A stretch of 64,000 bases of DNA from Cyanocohniella sp. LLY (GTDB taxonomy: Bacteria > Cyanobacteriota > Cyanobacteriia > Cyanobacteriales > Nostocaceae), in assembly GCA_022241785.1 (NCBI GenBank), contig JAKOMP010000005.1:62001-126000 (forward strand), written 5' to 3'. Below, one piece after another: positions 8,628 through 17,573 of the stretch (its first letter is position 1; every line of letters starts with the position of its first letter). The translations under genes and the position numbers were made by a program. A model generated the notes under the pieces. The model was not told the origin of the DNA, did not search any database, and worked only from the letters and a program-made list of their open reading frames with translations.

Positions 8628-10547
8628 ATGGAAGCATCTTTTGAAATCACCCTCCAAATGGTGAGCGTTGTTGTTGCAGGTATTAGCGCCCAAGTGCTGG
8701 CTGCATTCTTCCGCTTACCTAGCATTGTTTTGTTACTGTTACTAGGCATTGTGCTTGGCTCCGATGGGCTGGGCGTGTTGCACCCTCACATGCTAGGTCC
8801 AGGATTGGAAGTAATTGTTGCCCTAGCCACGGCAATTATTTTGTTTGAAGGCGGACTCAACCTGGATTTGCGAGAGTTGGGCAAAGTTTCTTTGAGCTTG
8901 CAATTGCTTGTAACTCTAGGAACATTAATTACACTCATTGGCGGTAGTATGGCAGCCCACTGGCTGGGCGAATTTCCTTGGAATATAGCTTTTCTCTATG
9001 CCTCTATCGTCGTGGTTACAGGGCCCACGGTCATCAGTCCCCTGCTCAAACAAATTAATGTAGATCGACAAGTAGCGACGATCTTAGAAGGGGAAGGAGT
9101 TTTAATCGACCCGGTGGGGGCGATCCTCGCCTTTGTGGTGTTAGATACGATTATGAACGGCGATGCCGACCCCGTTAATGCTATCGTCGGTTTACTAATG
9201 CGTTTGGGAATTGGTGGAGCCATTGGTGCTGCTGGCGGCTACTTGATGAGCTTGATTTTCAAACGCGCCAATTTTATGTCATCCGAGTTAAAAAATTTGG
9301 TGGTATTGGCGATTCTTTGGGGTCTGTTTTCGTTAGCGCAGACGATCCGCAGTGAATCGGGAGTCATGACTACAGTCATAGCCGGTGCAGTGTTTGCCAA
9401 CTCTTCGGTGCCAGAAGAACGCTTATTACGGAGTTTTAAAGGGCAACTGACAATTCTCAGCGTCTCGGTGCTATTTATTCTGCTAGCGGCTGATTTATCT
9501 ATTGCTAGTGTGTTTGCCTTGGGTTGGGGCAGTTTATTTACTGTTTTGGTATTAATGTTCGTCGTGCGCCCGATCAACATTCTCTGCTGTACTTGGAACA
9601 GTGACTTGAATTGGCGACAGAAATTGTTTTTAAGCTGGGTGGCGCCGAGGGGAATTGTTTCGGCATCTGTGGCGTCTTTGTTTGCGATTTCGTTGACACA
9701 GCGGGGGATTAACGGTGGTGATGCTATTAAAGCTTTAGTCTTTTTGACAATCATCACAACTGTGGTTTGCCAAGGGTTAACGGCTGGCCAAATTGCTAAG
9801 TGGCTACGCATCACCTCTGAGGATGTTACAGGGGCGGTAATTGTCGGTTGTAATCCCTTGAGTTTGTTAATTGCTCGCTTCTTCCAGGAACGGGGAGAAA
9901 CAGTGGTGATGATTGACACTGATGCAGAACGGTGTGCAAAAGCGGCAGAGCAAGATATTCGGGTGATTTCTAGTAGTGCCCTGGAAGTGAGTGTTTTGGA
10001 GGAAGCTGGATTGGCTTCTTTGGGAACTTTTTTGGCGATGACCAGCAATGGTGAAGTGAATTTTGTTTTAGCTCAAAGAGCATCTGAAGAATTTAATCCA
10101 CCCCGGGTTTTAGCTGTTTTCCCCCGTGACCCCCAAACTAATTCCAGTTCTCAGAATAAAGTTCACCAAGCCTTTGCTACAGATGTAGGAATTAAGACTT
10201 GGAATGAATACATTAACGATGGCAGAGTAAAGTTAGGGACAACTACAATTAATGACGCGGAACTTTCTAGCCAAAAAAATCGCGTTCAAGAAAAGATTCG
10301 GACTGGGGAATTGATTCCACTGCTAGTAGAACGAGCAGAACGCTTACAGGTAATGCCAGCTAATCAAGAATGGCAAGTAGGCGATCGCATTATTTATTTA
10401 TTGCATGACCCCAGACCTAATCTGTTAAAACGGCTCTCTGGTAGTAGCCAATCAACTCGCCTGGCTCTGGAAACTTTACCAGAAGTTGAAGAAGTTCCAT
10501 TGGCGAAATTATCTCAATTGTTCACCAGTGAAGCATCGGAGAGTTGA
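8628..10547 (+). CDS. Na+/H+ antiporter (CPA family) with C-terminal TrkA-N domain
   Basis: 639 residues. Residues ~1-385 form about 12 transmembrane helices with CPA1-type features (LLLLLGIVLGSDGLGVLHP; ILFEGGLNLDL; the half-membrane motif VVTGPTVISPLL; EGEGVLIDPVGAILAF with the acidic pair region). From ~400 a TrkA-N/RCK domain follows (GAVIVGCNPLSLLIARFFQERGETVVMIDTD, a Rossmann GxG-like motif) and a TrkA-C-like segment near the end. It should exchange Na+ or K+ for H+ at the cytoplasmic membrane under nucleotide or redox gating. The 3' end overlaps the convergent cytochrome gene by 34 bp. Confidence 0.92.
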   Translation: MEASFEITLQMVSVVVAGISAQVLAAFFRLPSIVLLLLLGIVLGSDGLGVLHPHMLGPGLEVIVALATAIILFEGGLNLDLRELGKVSLSLQLLVTLGTLITLIGGSMAAHWLGEFPWNIAFLYASIVVVTGPTVISPLLKQINVDRQVATILEGEGVLIDPVGAILAFVVLDTIMNGDADPVNAIVGLLMRLGIGGAIGAAGGYLMSLIFKRANFMSSELKNLVVLAILWGLFSLAQTIRSESGVMTTVIAGAVFANSSVPEERLLRSFKGQLTILSVSVLFILLAADLSIASVFALGWGSLFTVLVLMFVVRPINILCCTWNSDLNWRQKLFLSWVAPRGIVSASVASLFAISLTQRGINGGDAIKALVFLTIITTVVCQGLTAGQIAKWLRITSEDVTGAVIVGCNPLSLLIARFFQERGETVVMIDTDAERCAKAAEQDIRVISSSALEVSVLEEAGLASLGTFLAMTSNGEVNFVLAQRASEEFNPPRVLAVFPRDPQTNSSSQNKVHQAFATDVGIKTWNEYINDGRVKLGTTTINDAELSSQKNRVQEKIRTGELIPLLVERAERLQVMPANQEWQVGDRIIYLLHDPRPNLLKRLSGSSQSTRLALETLPEVEEVPLAKLSQLFTSEASES

Positions 10548-11158
10548 ATTTTGGCATCCGTGGCGGCTTCTGCATACATTTGCTGTTCTTGCCAGATCAG
10601 GGCAGATAAATGTACCACAGCCAAAACAATGGCAATTACCGAAATAATATAGCTGTTGATGGTGTAAAGGTGTTCCACAGTGATGGTGTTAATGGCTCCA
10701 CCACCTGTGAGAATATCTCGGAGTTGTCCACCGATGAAAGGAATGGCTTCGATGGTTCCTAATTCAATGCTAAAACGCCAGTATCCTTCTTGAGTCCAGT
10801 CTAAAAGCATGGCTGTCCAATCTAAGGCGATCGCACTTAAAGTAAACAAAATTCCACTAATCCACGCAGCCAGCCAACTTTTACTAAATTGCCGACCTAA
10901 AAACATCACCACAATTTGAATTAGGGCAACCACAATGACGGCATTACCCGCCAGATCATGGGTTCTGCGGAACAACCAGCCGTATGGTATCTGTGTATTA
11001 ATCGTTTTCAACGATCTATAAGCACCACCTGCTGTTGGTTCGTAGTAAAAAGAAAGTAAAATTCCCGTAGTGATATAAATTAAGCACAGGGTGACAATGG
11101 CAACGGCTAAAATCGTCGCTAATCGTCGCAAAATTCGATCAAACTGGGTGCTTTGCAT
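10514..11158 (-). CDS. Cytochrome b6-like protein (cytochrome b N-terminal domain) with altered haem ligands
   Basis: 214 residues with four transmembrane helices and clear cytochrome b6 homology: GILLSFYYEP, GWLFRRTH, LLDWTQEGYWRF, IEAIPFIGG. Aligned with PetB, of the four bis-histidine haem ligands H67 (b6 H86) and H183 (H202) are kept, but Q81 replaces H100 and N168 replaces H187. Each haem would thus lose one ligand; H163, five residues before N168, might substitute. The Cys for haem c_n (C35 in b6) is Ile. It is not the photosynthetic PetB; the role is unknown, possibly an alternative membrane redox protein or one with an altered cofactor. It is convergent with, and overlaps, the antiporter gene. 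Confidence 0.8.
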   Translation of the reverse strand: MQSTQFDRILRRLATILAVAIVTLCLIYITTGILLSFYYEPTAGGAYRSLKTINTQIPYGWLFRRTHDLAGNAVIVVALIQIVVMFLGRQFSKSWLAAWISGILFTLSAIALDWTAMLLDWTQEGYWRFSIELGTIEAIPFIGGQLRDILTGGGAINTITVEHLYTINSYIISVIAIVLAVVHLSALIWQEQQMYAEAATDAKIQLSDASLVNN

Positions 11159-11258
11159 AATTCACCCCTCCTGTTTGGAGTTAAGTATGTATTTTTATTA
11201 CGATCTTAACCAAGAAATATTAATATATTTTACTTTTCTCAGAGAAAGATAAATTTTT

Positions 11259-11954
11259 CTAAAGTAAATATTGCCTCCAAGCTTGTAATGGTTCTGGTGA
11301 GCCATACCAAATACCAGGACTTCTGGGAGAATGTCGCACTCCAGCAATCACAATGTTTTCTGCCCCTTCTAGATGAGCGGCGGCAATGGGTGTAATCCCA
11401 TCACCCCAGGTGTTACCCTGACCACAGGTTAATTGATAACTGCTGTAAGCTAACCAACAGCCAGGTTTTCTCGCACCAAAGATGGTTTTCCCGGCGACGC
11501 AAACGTAACGCAAGTCTTTGTAAAATGCCCCAGGGTAGTTATTGGTGACAAAATCCAGATTCCAGCGAGTCCAACGTTCTTGGCTGATATGGGGTGTACC
11601 TAGAGTAATCAGGCTAGCCACCAAAGGATAAGCTTTCCAGCAAGAGGATATCACCTGACCACGCGCTGCATAAGGCTGTTCTCCCAAGTAAATCCGGGAA
11701 ATCCAACCTCCTGCTGAGTGACCAATTAAGTTGACTTGAGTAGAGTTATGTTGCTGTAACATCTGTTTTACTGTGCGGTCAATTTGCTGCACAATCGATG
11801 TTACAGGTCTGCCACCAATAGTAGGTAACCAATCACGCCTCCTGAGGGGTACTGTAATTGTGGGGATACCCAACTGCAACAGAGATTGTTCTAGTTGACG
11901 GTAGGCGATCGCAGTTTCTAAATATCCAGGCACAATGATTGTAGGTAATGGCAT
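11259..11954 (-). CDS. Lipase-like alpha/beta hydrolase
   Basis: About 231 residues. The start MPLPTIIVPGYLE gives the first beta-strand with an oxyanion-hole-type HG-like PGY motif, and NLIGHSAGGWISRIYLG carries the nucleophile elbow G-H-S-A-G. Later, SLITLGTPH and GDGITPIAAAHLEGAENIVIAGVRHSP provide plausible Asp/His members of the triad. This pattern matches cyanobacterial class-2-like lipases/esterases. No signal peptide is seen. ATG 11954 is preferred to the TTG at 11966 because it directly precedes the first strand. Substrate unknown. Confidence 0.8.
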   Translation of the reverse strand: MPLPTIIVPGYLETAIAYRQLEQSLLQLGIPTITVPLRRRDWLPTIGGRPVTSIVQQIDRTVKQMLQQHNSTQVNLIGHSAGGWISRIYLGEQPYAARGQVISSCWKAYPLVASLITLGTPHISQERWTRWNLDFVTNNYPGAFYKDLRYVCVAGKTIFGARKPGCWLAYSSYQLTCGQGNTWGDGITPIAAAHLEGAENIVIAGVRHSPRSPGIWYGSPEPLQAWRQYLL

Positions 11955-12467
11955 TTTGGCAGACAAAGAGGTAGGGCAAGGAAAAATATGAAAGCAAAAG
12001 ACATTTCCCGAAAAATAGCCAATTTCGCTACATTTAGCAACTTATTTGATGTGGTAGAATCGAGTTTAACTATATTCTGTTCTCAATCATCAGCTGCATA
12101 TCCTCTATAGGAACGTGACTGAAGAAAAGATAGTTGGCTAATACAACCAGCAACACTCAACAGATTTATAGTTATACATTGAGACTGATGCGATCTCCAC
12201 CAGTGGCAACTATCCTAGATTCCAGTCCGCATTGTGCAACTCCTCATAGAAACCGCAATTCAACAGAATCATTTTTCAATACCTCTTTAGCAAGTGCAAT
12301 TTTATTGATTGCTTCACTGAAAAATTAGAAACCTGAAATCAGCCTATACTGTCGTTTTTAATTACCAGCGTAGGTAGTTATGATTTTTAAAGAGACGCAT
12401 CTCTTGTAATCAAGATAAAATTGCTTTGCTAGTCAACTGCAACCGAGCCGAGTGAACGATAACAGCT
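11955..12467. other. Intergenic region, nothing certain
   Basis: About 500 bp between divergent genes. One 64-codon frame at 12134-12328 lacks recognisable protein features. A small aagaga/tctctt-type hairpin lies near 12391-12408. No RNA gene or promoter could be assigned with confidence. Confidence 0.35.
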
Positions 12468-13898
12468 ATGACTTACGTCTCCCTGCTAAAAAATATACCA
12501 GAAATTTTAAGCCAGCCCACTGGGATAGCAGCTCTAGCCTCTCTTGGTATTCATGGGGCTATTGCATTGATTGTACCCTTGATGCCTGTGGATTCTGAGC
12601 AAGCTCAAAAATCAACATTACCAAAGTCAGTCGGTATCTTGGAATTAAGCCAAGCTGACCAAAACCGTCTGCCACAAATCCCAGGTACATCTCAATCGCC
12701 AGTTGGTCTGCAACCACAATTACCTGTACAACCAGGATTTTCCTTCCAACCACAGTTGCCCATGCAGCCGCAACAGCTGCCGCCAAACCTGGATACTCAA
12801 AGAGCAACATTGCCACCATTGCCACCATCGCTGTATACGCAGCAGCCATTGCCACCAATTGTCACCAGGCCTAACGTCTATCGCAATCCCTCTAATGCTA
12901 CGGCTTCTTTACCTGAAAGACAGCCTGCGGCTACACCTCCAAGGGAAGAATTGCAATTTGATACCTCTGGTTTCAACGCGGCTGATAAAAAGTTCACCCC
13001 ATCAGCTCCTGTGTTTAATGCTGATGACATTAGAGTAGCTGTCCAACCACTACCTGTAAACAGATTACCAGAAGTAAATGCGGCAGCAAGACCTAGTGAC
13101 TTACCAAATACCCCACCACCACCACCGATAACAGCGACTACTCCCCCACCTCCAACTCCGCAGCCTAGTAATAATGCAGAGCAACTTGCCAGAAATCAGG
13201 CATTAATAGCGCGTATCCAACAAACGCCACAAGCTGGAGATGAACTAAATCTAGCTAATGAAAGTATCCCGAAATGGCAGCAGGGAGCTGCACCTAAAAC
13301 ACCTGAGTTGCCCTTAGCGCCAGTTAAGGAGCCACAGACTGAGCAAACACTAGTAGCTAAACTCACCTCATACGAAGACTTGAGAGCAGCAATTCAGCAA
13401 GAATACCCCGGCGCCACACAAAAAGCAGTTATTCGAGAAACTGTGGCGACAAACAAGCCCAGTGCTGAAGGTACAGTTTCGGGTTTCTTGGTGGTAGATA
13501 GTGATGGTAAAGTTTTAGACATTAAATTCCAAGACAAGTCGGTTTCTCCGGAATTGCAAGTCAAGACCAGAGAATATTTTAATACTAAGTCTCCCAAGGC
13601 AGATCAACAAATCAGTAGTTATCCATTTAACCTGCGTTTTGAAAATAACGGTAATACTGCTGAGACTACTCCACAGCAGACACCCGCAGCGGCTAAACCA
13701 GCACCCGCACCGGCTGCTAATGTCCAACCATTGCCAGATTTTCAAATCAGAACTGAAAATCCAGCACCTGCGCCGGTTGTGATTCCCCAAACATCATCGG
13801 CAGAGGAAACCAATAGCAATCAGCTATCTTCTTCGGGAGAAGGTAGTGAAAAACTTATACAAAGATTGCGTCAATCGAGAGAACAAAAACCAGAGTAA
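12468..13898 (+). CDS. Proline-rich TonB-like membrane-anchored protein
   Basis: 476 residues. An N-terminal hydrophobic segment (TGIAALASLGIHGAIALIVPL) has the Ser/His-containing TonB-like anchor pattern. It is followed by a long Pro/Gln-rich region (repeated QPQLP, PPPPPITATTPPPPTP) suited to spanning the periplasm. A domain near residues 310-390 (GTVSGFLVVDSDGKVLDIKF ... SPELQVKTREYF) resembles the TonB C-terminal fold, and a second Pro/Ala-rich tail ends the protein. I infer an energy-transducer-like or envelope-spanning protein. No ExbB/ExbD or receptor gene is adjacent, so this is tentative. Confidence 0.55.
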   Translation: MTYVSLLKNIPEILSQPTGIAALASLGIHGAIALIVPLMPVDSEQAQKSTLPKSVGILELSQADQNRLPQIPGTSQSPVGLQPQLPVQPGFSFQPQLPMQPQQLPPNLDTQRATLPPLPPSLYTQQPLPPIVTRPNVYRNPSNATASLPERQPAATPPREELQFDTSGFNAADKKFTPSAPVFNADDIRVAVQPLPVNRLPEVNAAARPSDLPNTPPPPPITATTPPPPTPQPSNNAEQLARNQALIARIQQTPQAGDELNLANESIPKWQQGAAPKTPELPLAPVKEPQTEQTLVAKLTSYEDLRAAIQQEYPGATQKAVIRETVATNKPSAEGTVSGFLVVDSDGKVLDIKFQDKSVSPELQVKTREYFNTKSPKADQQISSYPFNLRFENNGNTAETTPQQTPAAAKPAPAPAANVQPLPDFQIRTENPAPAPVVIPQTSSAEETNSNQLSSSGEGSEKLIQRLRQSREQKPE

Positions 13899-13939
13899 GG
13901 AATGAGGGAGTTGGGAATCGGGAGTCAGGAGTCGGGGAA

Positions 13940-14164
13940 AAAGGCCAGGTTTCATCGAAACTCCTGGGTCTGAAACCCCGTACTTTTAACCCGGCTTTAC
14001 GTGGTAAAGTGAAAACTCTGTACCGAGGGACATCCGGGAATTTAAGTCTGTGGAGCAAACATAAGACCGAAAAACCTTCGGGGTGGAGGCAGTTACTAGG
14101 AAGCAGAAATCTAAGTCGTGAGGCTTAGAGAATCCTTGTGCCTTTAGGTCAAGGAGTATGTCAA
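13940..14164 (+). mobile_element. IS200/IS605-family right-end remnant (omega-RNA-like region)
   Basis: The stretch ends with hairpin CCTTG-N10-CAAGG (14134-14154) followed by AGTATGTCAA, the usual right-end signature of IS200/IS605 elements, where TCAA is the cleavage tetranucleotide. Upstream a ~55-codon frame ends at the TAG at 14126-14128 and encodes LWSKHKTEKPSGWRQLLGSR, similar in style to the tail end of tnpB. In complete elements this part is transcribed as the guide (omega) RNA. No tnpA or full tnpB is present. Exact left boundary uncertain. Confidence 0.5.
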
Positions 14165-14210
14165 GTCCAGTTCCCATTACCCCTTAGCCCTGAGTTTCCC
14201 AGTCCCTCTT

Positions 14211-14549
14211 TCACCAGCCTTGTTCGGCTTTTTGGAAAATGTAAGCAGCTACTTGTAGGATTTCTTCAGTAGTTAACTTGTTTTTAAAGGCGGGCATGGC
14301 ATTTTTGCCATTTTTTACTTGATAGATAATTGCCTGGATAGAGTCGGTGTTGTAATTATCCAGATATTTAGATAATGCCTCTTTTTTCAAGGTTTTCTGG
14401 GGAATGAGGACGTTGCCACCGCCTATATGGCAAGAAGCACAGTTGGCGTTGAAGATTTTAGCAGCGTTGACTGTTTCGGTAGCTAGGGCGGGGGGAATGA
14501 CTATTAATTGCCATAGAGCAAACAGTACTATTAACAAAAATCTTCTCAA
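14211..14549 (-). CDS. petJ: Cytochrome c6-family protein
   Basis: A class I c-type cytochrome of 112 residues. A signal peptide ([23 protein letters not shown]) precedes a ~89-residue mature protein with the haem site CASCH, the '[15 protein letters not shown]' c6 N-terminus, the methionine ligand in [10 protein letters not shown] and the C-terminal helix [17 protein letters not shown]. It would carry electrons in the thylakoid lumen between cytochrome b6f and photosystem I or the terminal oxidase. TTG 14549 is chosen because GAGGAG lies six bases upstream and a signal peptide begins there. It is 14 bp downstream of the TldD gene on the same strand. It could be one of the low-potential c6-like paralogues. 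Confidence 0.85.
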   Translation of the reverse strand: MRRFLLIVLFALWQLIVIPPALATETVNAAKIFNANCASCHIGGGNVLIPQKTLKKEALSKYLDNYNTDSIQAIIYQVKNGKNAMPAFKNKLTTEEILQVAAYIFQKAEQGW

Positions 14550-14563
14550 TATCTTCTCCTCAT

Positions 14564-15958
14564 TCAAGTTTCTCCGCCAACTACTACATCTCGAATTCGC
14601 AGACTGGGGCCACCACAACCTACAGGTAAGCCGTTCTGTCCACCTTTGCCACAACCACCGGATTCATCCCAGTAAAAGTCATTACCGATGGCTTCAATAT
14701 CTGCCAGGGTTTGAAAAACATTACCGGAAAGTGTCACATCCCTGACGGGTTCAGCAATTTTGCCGTTTCTAATCATCCATGCTTCCCCAGCACTAAAGGT
14801 GAACATTTCGCCATTGGTCATGCCACCTAGCCAATTACGGGCATATACTCCGGTTTTTATACCTGTGAATAAGTCAGCAACTGGCGTTTTTCCTCGCTCA
14901 ATCCAGGTGTTTGTCATCCGGACAATGGGGTTATAGTGATAATCAAGACAACGAGCATTGCCTGTGGGTGTCTCATCTAATTTGCCTGCGGTTTCCCGTG
15001 AATGCAAGCGTCCTACCAAAATGCCATCTTTAATTAATTGGGTAGTGGTGGCTGGTGTACCTTCATCGTCGTAAAAATAGCTGCCGCGATGTCCTTCTGG
15101 GGCTGCACCATCAAAAATTTGCAGTTCTTCTGGGCCAAATCGCCGGCCAATGGTCATGACTTCTAGCAAGTCTGGGTTTTCGTAGGCCATATCGGCTTCG
15201 GAAAGATGCCCAAAGGCTTCGTGAACAAATAAACCCGTGAGAATTGGGTCAATAACTACGGTGTAAGTATTGCCTTTGACAGATGGTAGCGATAAAGCAG
15301 CGATCGCTCTTTGGGCGGAACTAACAACTTGTTCATCTAACGCAGTCAAATCTTCGTATGCTTTGCGAGAACCAGTGGTTTCCCTACCAGTTTGCACAGT
15401 TTCGCCGTTTCTGGCTGTGGCGGCAAAGCGCATTTCCATATCCACCCAAGATTGCTCAATTAGAGTCCCTTCTGAGGTGGCAATAATCACTTTTTGAGCG
15501 CTGTCACCGTAGCGGACTGAAGTTGTCGTGATGCGATGGTCAAAGCTTTTGAGTAAATCAGTATAGCGATCGCATAATTCTTTTTTCTGCCACAGGGGAA
15601 TTTTTCGGGGGTTAGTACCTGTCAGGGGTAGTTCGCAGATTGCTTGTACTGGGTCAATGGGAGCTAGTAAAGTTTCTTCATCACCAACCATGCGGGCGGC
15701 GGCGATCGCTTCTTCGATACGCTCTTTAATTGTCCCCAGTTGGTTAAAACTGCTTAATCCCCATCCACCTTTATAACAAGCGCGAATGTGTCCACCAATG
15801 GAAATGCCTTCACTCAGAGTTTCCACCTTGTCACCGCGCAACAAGATATCAGTCGCTTCTGATTGTTCAAGGCGAATCATCAGATAATCTACACGCGATG
15901 AGTAGCCAGTGATGAGGTCAGATAGTAAGTTTTGGACGTCAGCAAGTGTAGTCGGCAT
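14564..15958 (-). CDS. tldD: TldD-type metalloprotease (TldD/PmbA family)
   Basis: 464 residues. The HExxxH-type zinc motif is visible as [12 protein letters not shown] near residue 235, and the family's C-terminal Cys/Gly-rich signature CGKGGQ...GCGGPSLRI is intact. The N-terminal domain starts [16 protein letters not shown]. TldD forms a heterodimer with PmbA/TldE and processes peptides in the cytosol, for example RiPP precursors and CcdA in other bacteria (family knowledge). The partner is not in this window. A cytochrome c6 gene follows 14 bp downstream, suggesting cotranscription. Confidence 0.92.
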   Translation of the reverse strand: MPTTLADVQNLLSDLITGYSSRVDYLMIRLEQSEATDILLRGDKVETLSEGISIGGHIRACYKGGWGLSSFNQLGTIKERIEEAIAAARMVGDEETLLAPIDPVQAICELPLTGTNPRKIPLWQKKELCDRYTDLLKSFDHRITTTSVRYGDSAQKVIIATSEGTLIEQSWVDMEMRFAATARNGETVQTGRETTGSRKAYEDLTALDEQVVSSAQRAIAALSLPSVKGNTYTVVIDPILTGLFVHEAFGHLSEADMAYENPDLLEVMTIGRRFGPEELQIFDGAAPEGHRGSYFYDDEGTPATTTQLIKDGILVGRLHSRETAGKLDETPTGNARCLDYHYNPIVRMTNTWIERGKTPVADLFTGIKTGVYARNWLGGMTNGEMFTFSAGEAWMIRNGKIAEPVRDVTLSGNVFQTLADIEAIGNDFYWDESGGCGKGGQNGLPVGCGGPSLRIRDVVVGGET

Positions 15959-16021
15959 TTTTAGGTAGTCACCATGTCGAACTCCATTTATTTTGCAATT
16001 AATTGGGCCCTATATGCCAGC

Positions 16022-16156
16022 GCCGTGTGAAAAAGCAGGGGGCAGGGAGCAGGCAGGGGGCAGGGGGCAGGGAGCAGGGGGCAGGGAGCAGGGGGCAGGC
16101 GGGCAGGAGGTAGGGGAGAAAAACCGCCCACAATTCCACTCGGCTTTAAACCTTAT
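16022..16156. repeat. G-rich tandem low-complexity repeat with conserved flanks
   Basis: A tract of (gcagggg/ggcagggagca)n about 75 bp long. It is preceded by gtgaaaaagcaggg and followed by cccacaattccactcgg and ctttaaaccttatt. The same flanks recur at 54925-55138, so this is a dispersed element. It lies upstream of tldD. Confidence 0.6.
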
Positions 16157-16486
16157 TCAATTATTGGCAGTCTCGGAAAAATAGATGGCTATAGATTGAG
16201 GATTTTTTTCAACCACTATAGGCTCTCCCCTGACTGCTCCATGAGTAAGAGTACAAATTTTATACACATTTTCACAATCAAAGATTGCTAAGACTAACTC
16301 TTTTCCTGTTAGGTAATGAGATGGTAAAGTTTTTCCAACCTCGCATTCCACATTTATCTGTTGATCATGCCAACGTAATTTCCAAATCCGCTTTTCAGTA
16401 ATTGGTGCTTGGGCAAACTTCGCAATATTTTTATAGACATCTTCGGCTCTAGTATGGTCGTTGGCGGCGGGAATAAAAAATTGCAT
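16157..16486 (-). CDS. Small conserved hypothetical protein
   Basis: 109 residues from ATG 16486 (MQFFIPAANDHTRAEDVYKN), with a compact soluble alpha/beta look: KIAKFAQAP, RIWKLRWHDQQINVECEVGK, LVLAIFDCENVYKICT. I recognise no domain. An in-frame ATG at 16522 would add 12 residues (MLFNSYSLLPKP) that do not look structural. The neighbouring DNA on both sides is repeat-rich. Confidence 0.55.
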   Translation of the reverse strand: MQFFIPAANDHTRAEDVYKNIAKFAQAPITEKRIWKLRWHDQQINVECEVGKTLPSHYLTGKELVLAIFDCENVYKICTLTHGAVRGEPIVVEKNPQSIAIYFSETANN

Positions 16487-16539
16487 AGGTTTTGGTAATA
16501 AGGAATATGAATTAAATAACATGCAAGTCTAGTTTTTGA

Positions 16540-16608
16540 CCTCACCCCGCCTTTGACTTGCGTCATAGTCTCCCCTGTCCTTGCCAAGGAGAGGGGTTGG
16601 GGGTGAGG
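16540..16608. repeat. Inverted repeat cctcacccc/ggggtgagg
   Basis: Arms CCTCACCCC (16540-16548) and GGGGTGAGG (16600-16608), with an inner ctcccct/aggggag-like pairing, form a long imperfect hairpin. Related 'aaggggttgggg' sequences occur at 44963-44990 and, reversed, at 54896-54920. It is a dispersed cyanobacterial palindrome with no T run. Confidence 0.55.
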
Positions 16609-16663
16609 TTCTGTCTTTTATTAAATCCGCATTCCTAAGTTACTTGATCAAAATTTAGTTTAC

Positions 16664-17434
16664 CTACCAAGGTAACTTACTGCCATCCCATGAAAAAAAC
16701 TGACCACTGTCGCCTTCTTGAAGTTGTTCGATGACACTAAGTAATTGAGTTACTGTACGTTCCACTGAAAATAGTTTTTCTGGTGGTACATTGCTTTGGA
16801 AGGGACGGGAAAGACGTGTATCTGTTGTTCCTGGATGCAAAGTTACGACTAATGTTTGAGGAGAGCTTCTTTTATACTCAATTGCAGCTGTTCGCATAAA
16901 CATATTTAGCGCCGCTTTAGAAGCGCGATAGCCATACCAACCACCTAATTGATTGTCACCAATACTACCTATTTTTGCCGAAATACTAGCAAATACGCTA
17001 GGCTCACGATGACGAAATAATGGTAACAAATGTTTAGCTAGCAGCACTGAGCCAATACTATTAATTTGAAAGTAACGGAGTAAATTTTCGGAATCAATTT
17101 GCCTTAAGTTTTTTTCAGGTTGTAAGTTGCCTTCATGCAATAGTCCTACACAGTTAATCACTAGGTGCAATTTATTAATTTCGTTTTTAATCTCTTGGAT
17201 AACGGCAACGATTTGAGCTTCTTCAGTAATATCCATTGATAAACAAATTAGTTTACCAGCATATTTTTTGGCTAAGGTTATTAGTTCTCCTGCTGACTCA
17301 ATTTGACGATAGGTTGCATAAATTTTGGTAATTCTTGAATCATCTAGCAATTTCTGGACAAAACCTAGACCAATGCCTTGACTGGCTCCAATAATTAAGG
17401 CATTAACATTATTAATTTCATCTATGAAAGACAT
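16664..17434 (-). CDS. SDR family oxidoreductase (C-factor-like)
   Basis: 256 residues with a Rossmann fold. The nucleotide loop is ALIIGASQGIGLGFV (TGxxxGxG type with A for T), the NxxG-equivalent strand is LVINCVGLLHEG, and catalytic Tyr/Lys lie in YGYRASKAALN with Ser in SISAKIGS. The C-terminal part (LHPGTTDTRLSRPF ... GQFFSWDGSKLPW) matches C-factor/CsgA-like SDRs. NAD(P)H-dependent reduction of an unknown carbonyl is expected. Monocistronic by position. Confidence 0.85.
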   Translation of the reverse strand: MSFIDEINNVNALIIGASQGIGLGFVQKLLDDSRITKIYATYRQIESAGELITLAKKYAGKLICLSMDITEEAQIVAVIQEIKNEINKLHLVINCVGLLHEGNLQPEKNLRQIDSENLLRYFQINSIGSVLLAKHLLPLFRHREPSVFASISAKIGSIGDNQLGGWYGYRASKAALNMFMRTAAIEYKRSSPQTLVVTLHPGTTDTRLSRPFQSNVPPEKLFSVERTVTQLLSVIEQLQEGDSGQFFSWDGSKLPW

Positions 17435-17573
17435 ATGTTTAATTTTAGATAAATAGCGTAGATATATTTAAATATATCAATTTTAAATGATTCATAAACA
17501 AAAAGATATGCGATTTTTTAAATTAAGTTAATTATCCGGGCTTCTTAGTATTGGCACAATTTAAAATCCCCAA

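Noticed and set aside
8318-8644. 108-codon frame before the antiporter gene
   Set aside because: No recognisable features, overlaps the promoter region and a frame on the other strand.
9239-10048. Long minus-strand frame inside the antiporter gene
   Set aside because: It is antisense to clear transmembrane-domain codons; Lys/Thr-rich composition is a by-product.
12134-12328. 64-codon frame in the intergenic region
   Set aside because: No conserved features or ribosome site; low complexity Ser/Thr composition.
16030-16110. CRISPR array
   Set aside because: Units are 7-12 bp G-rich and contiguous without unique spacers; simple low-complexity repeat.
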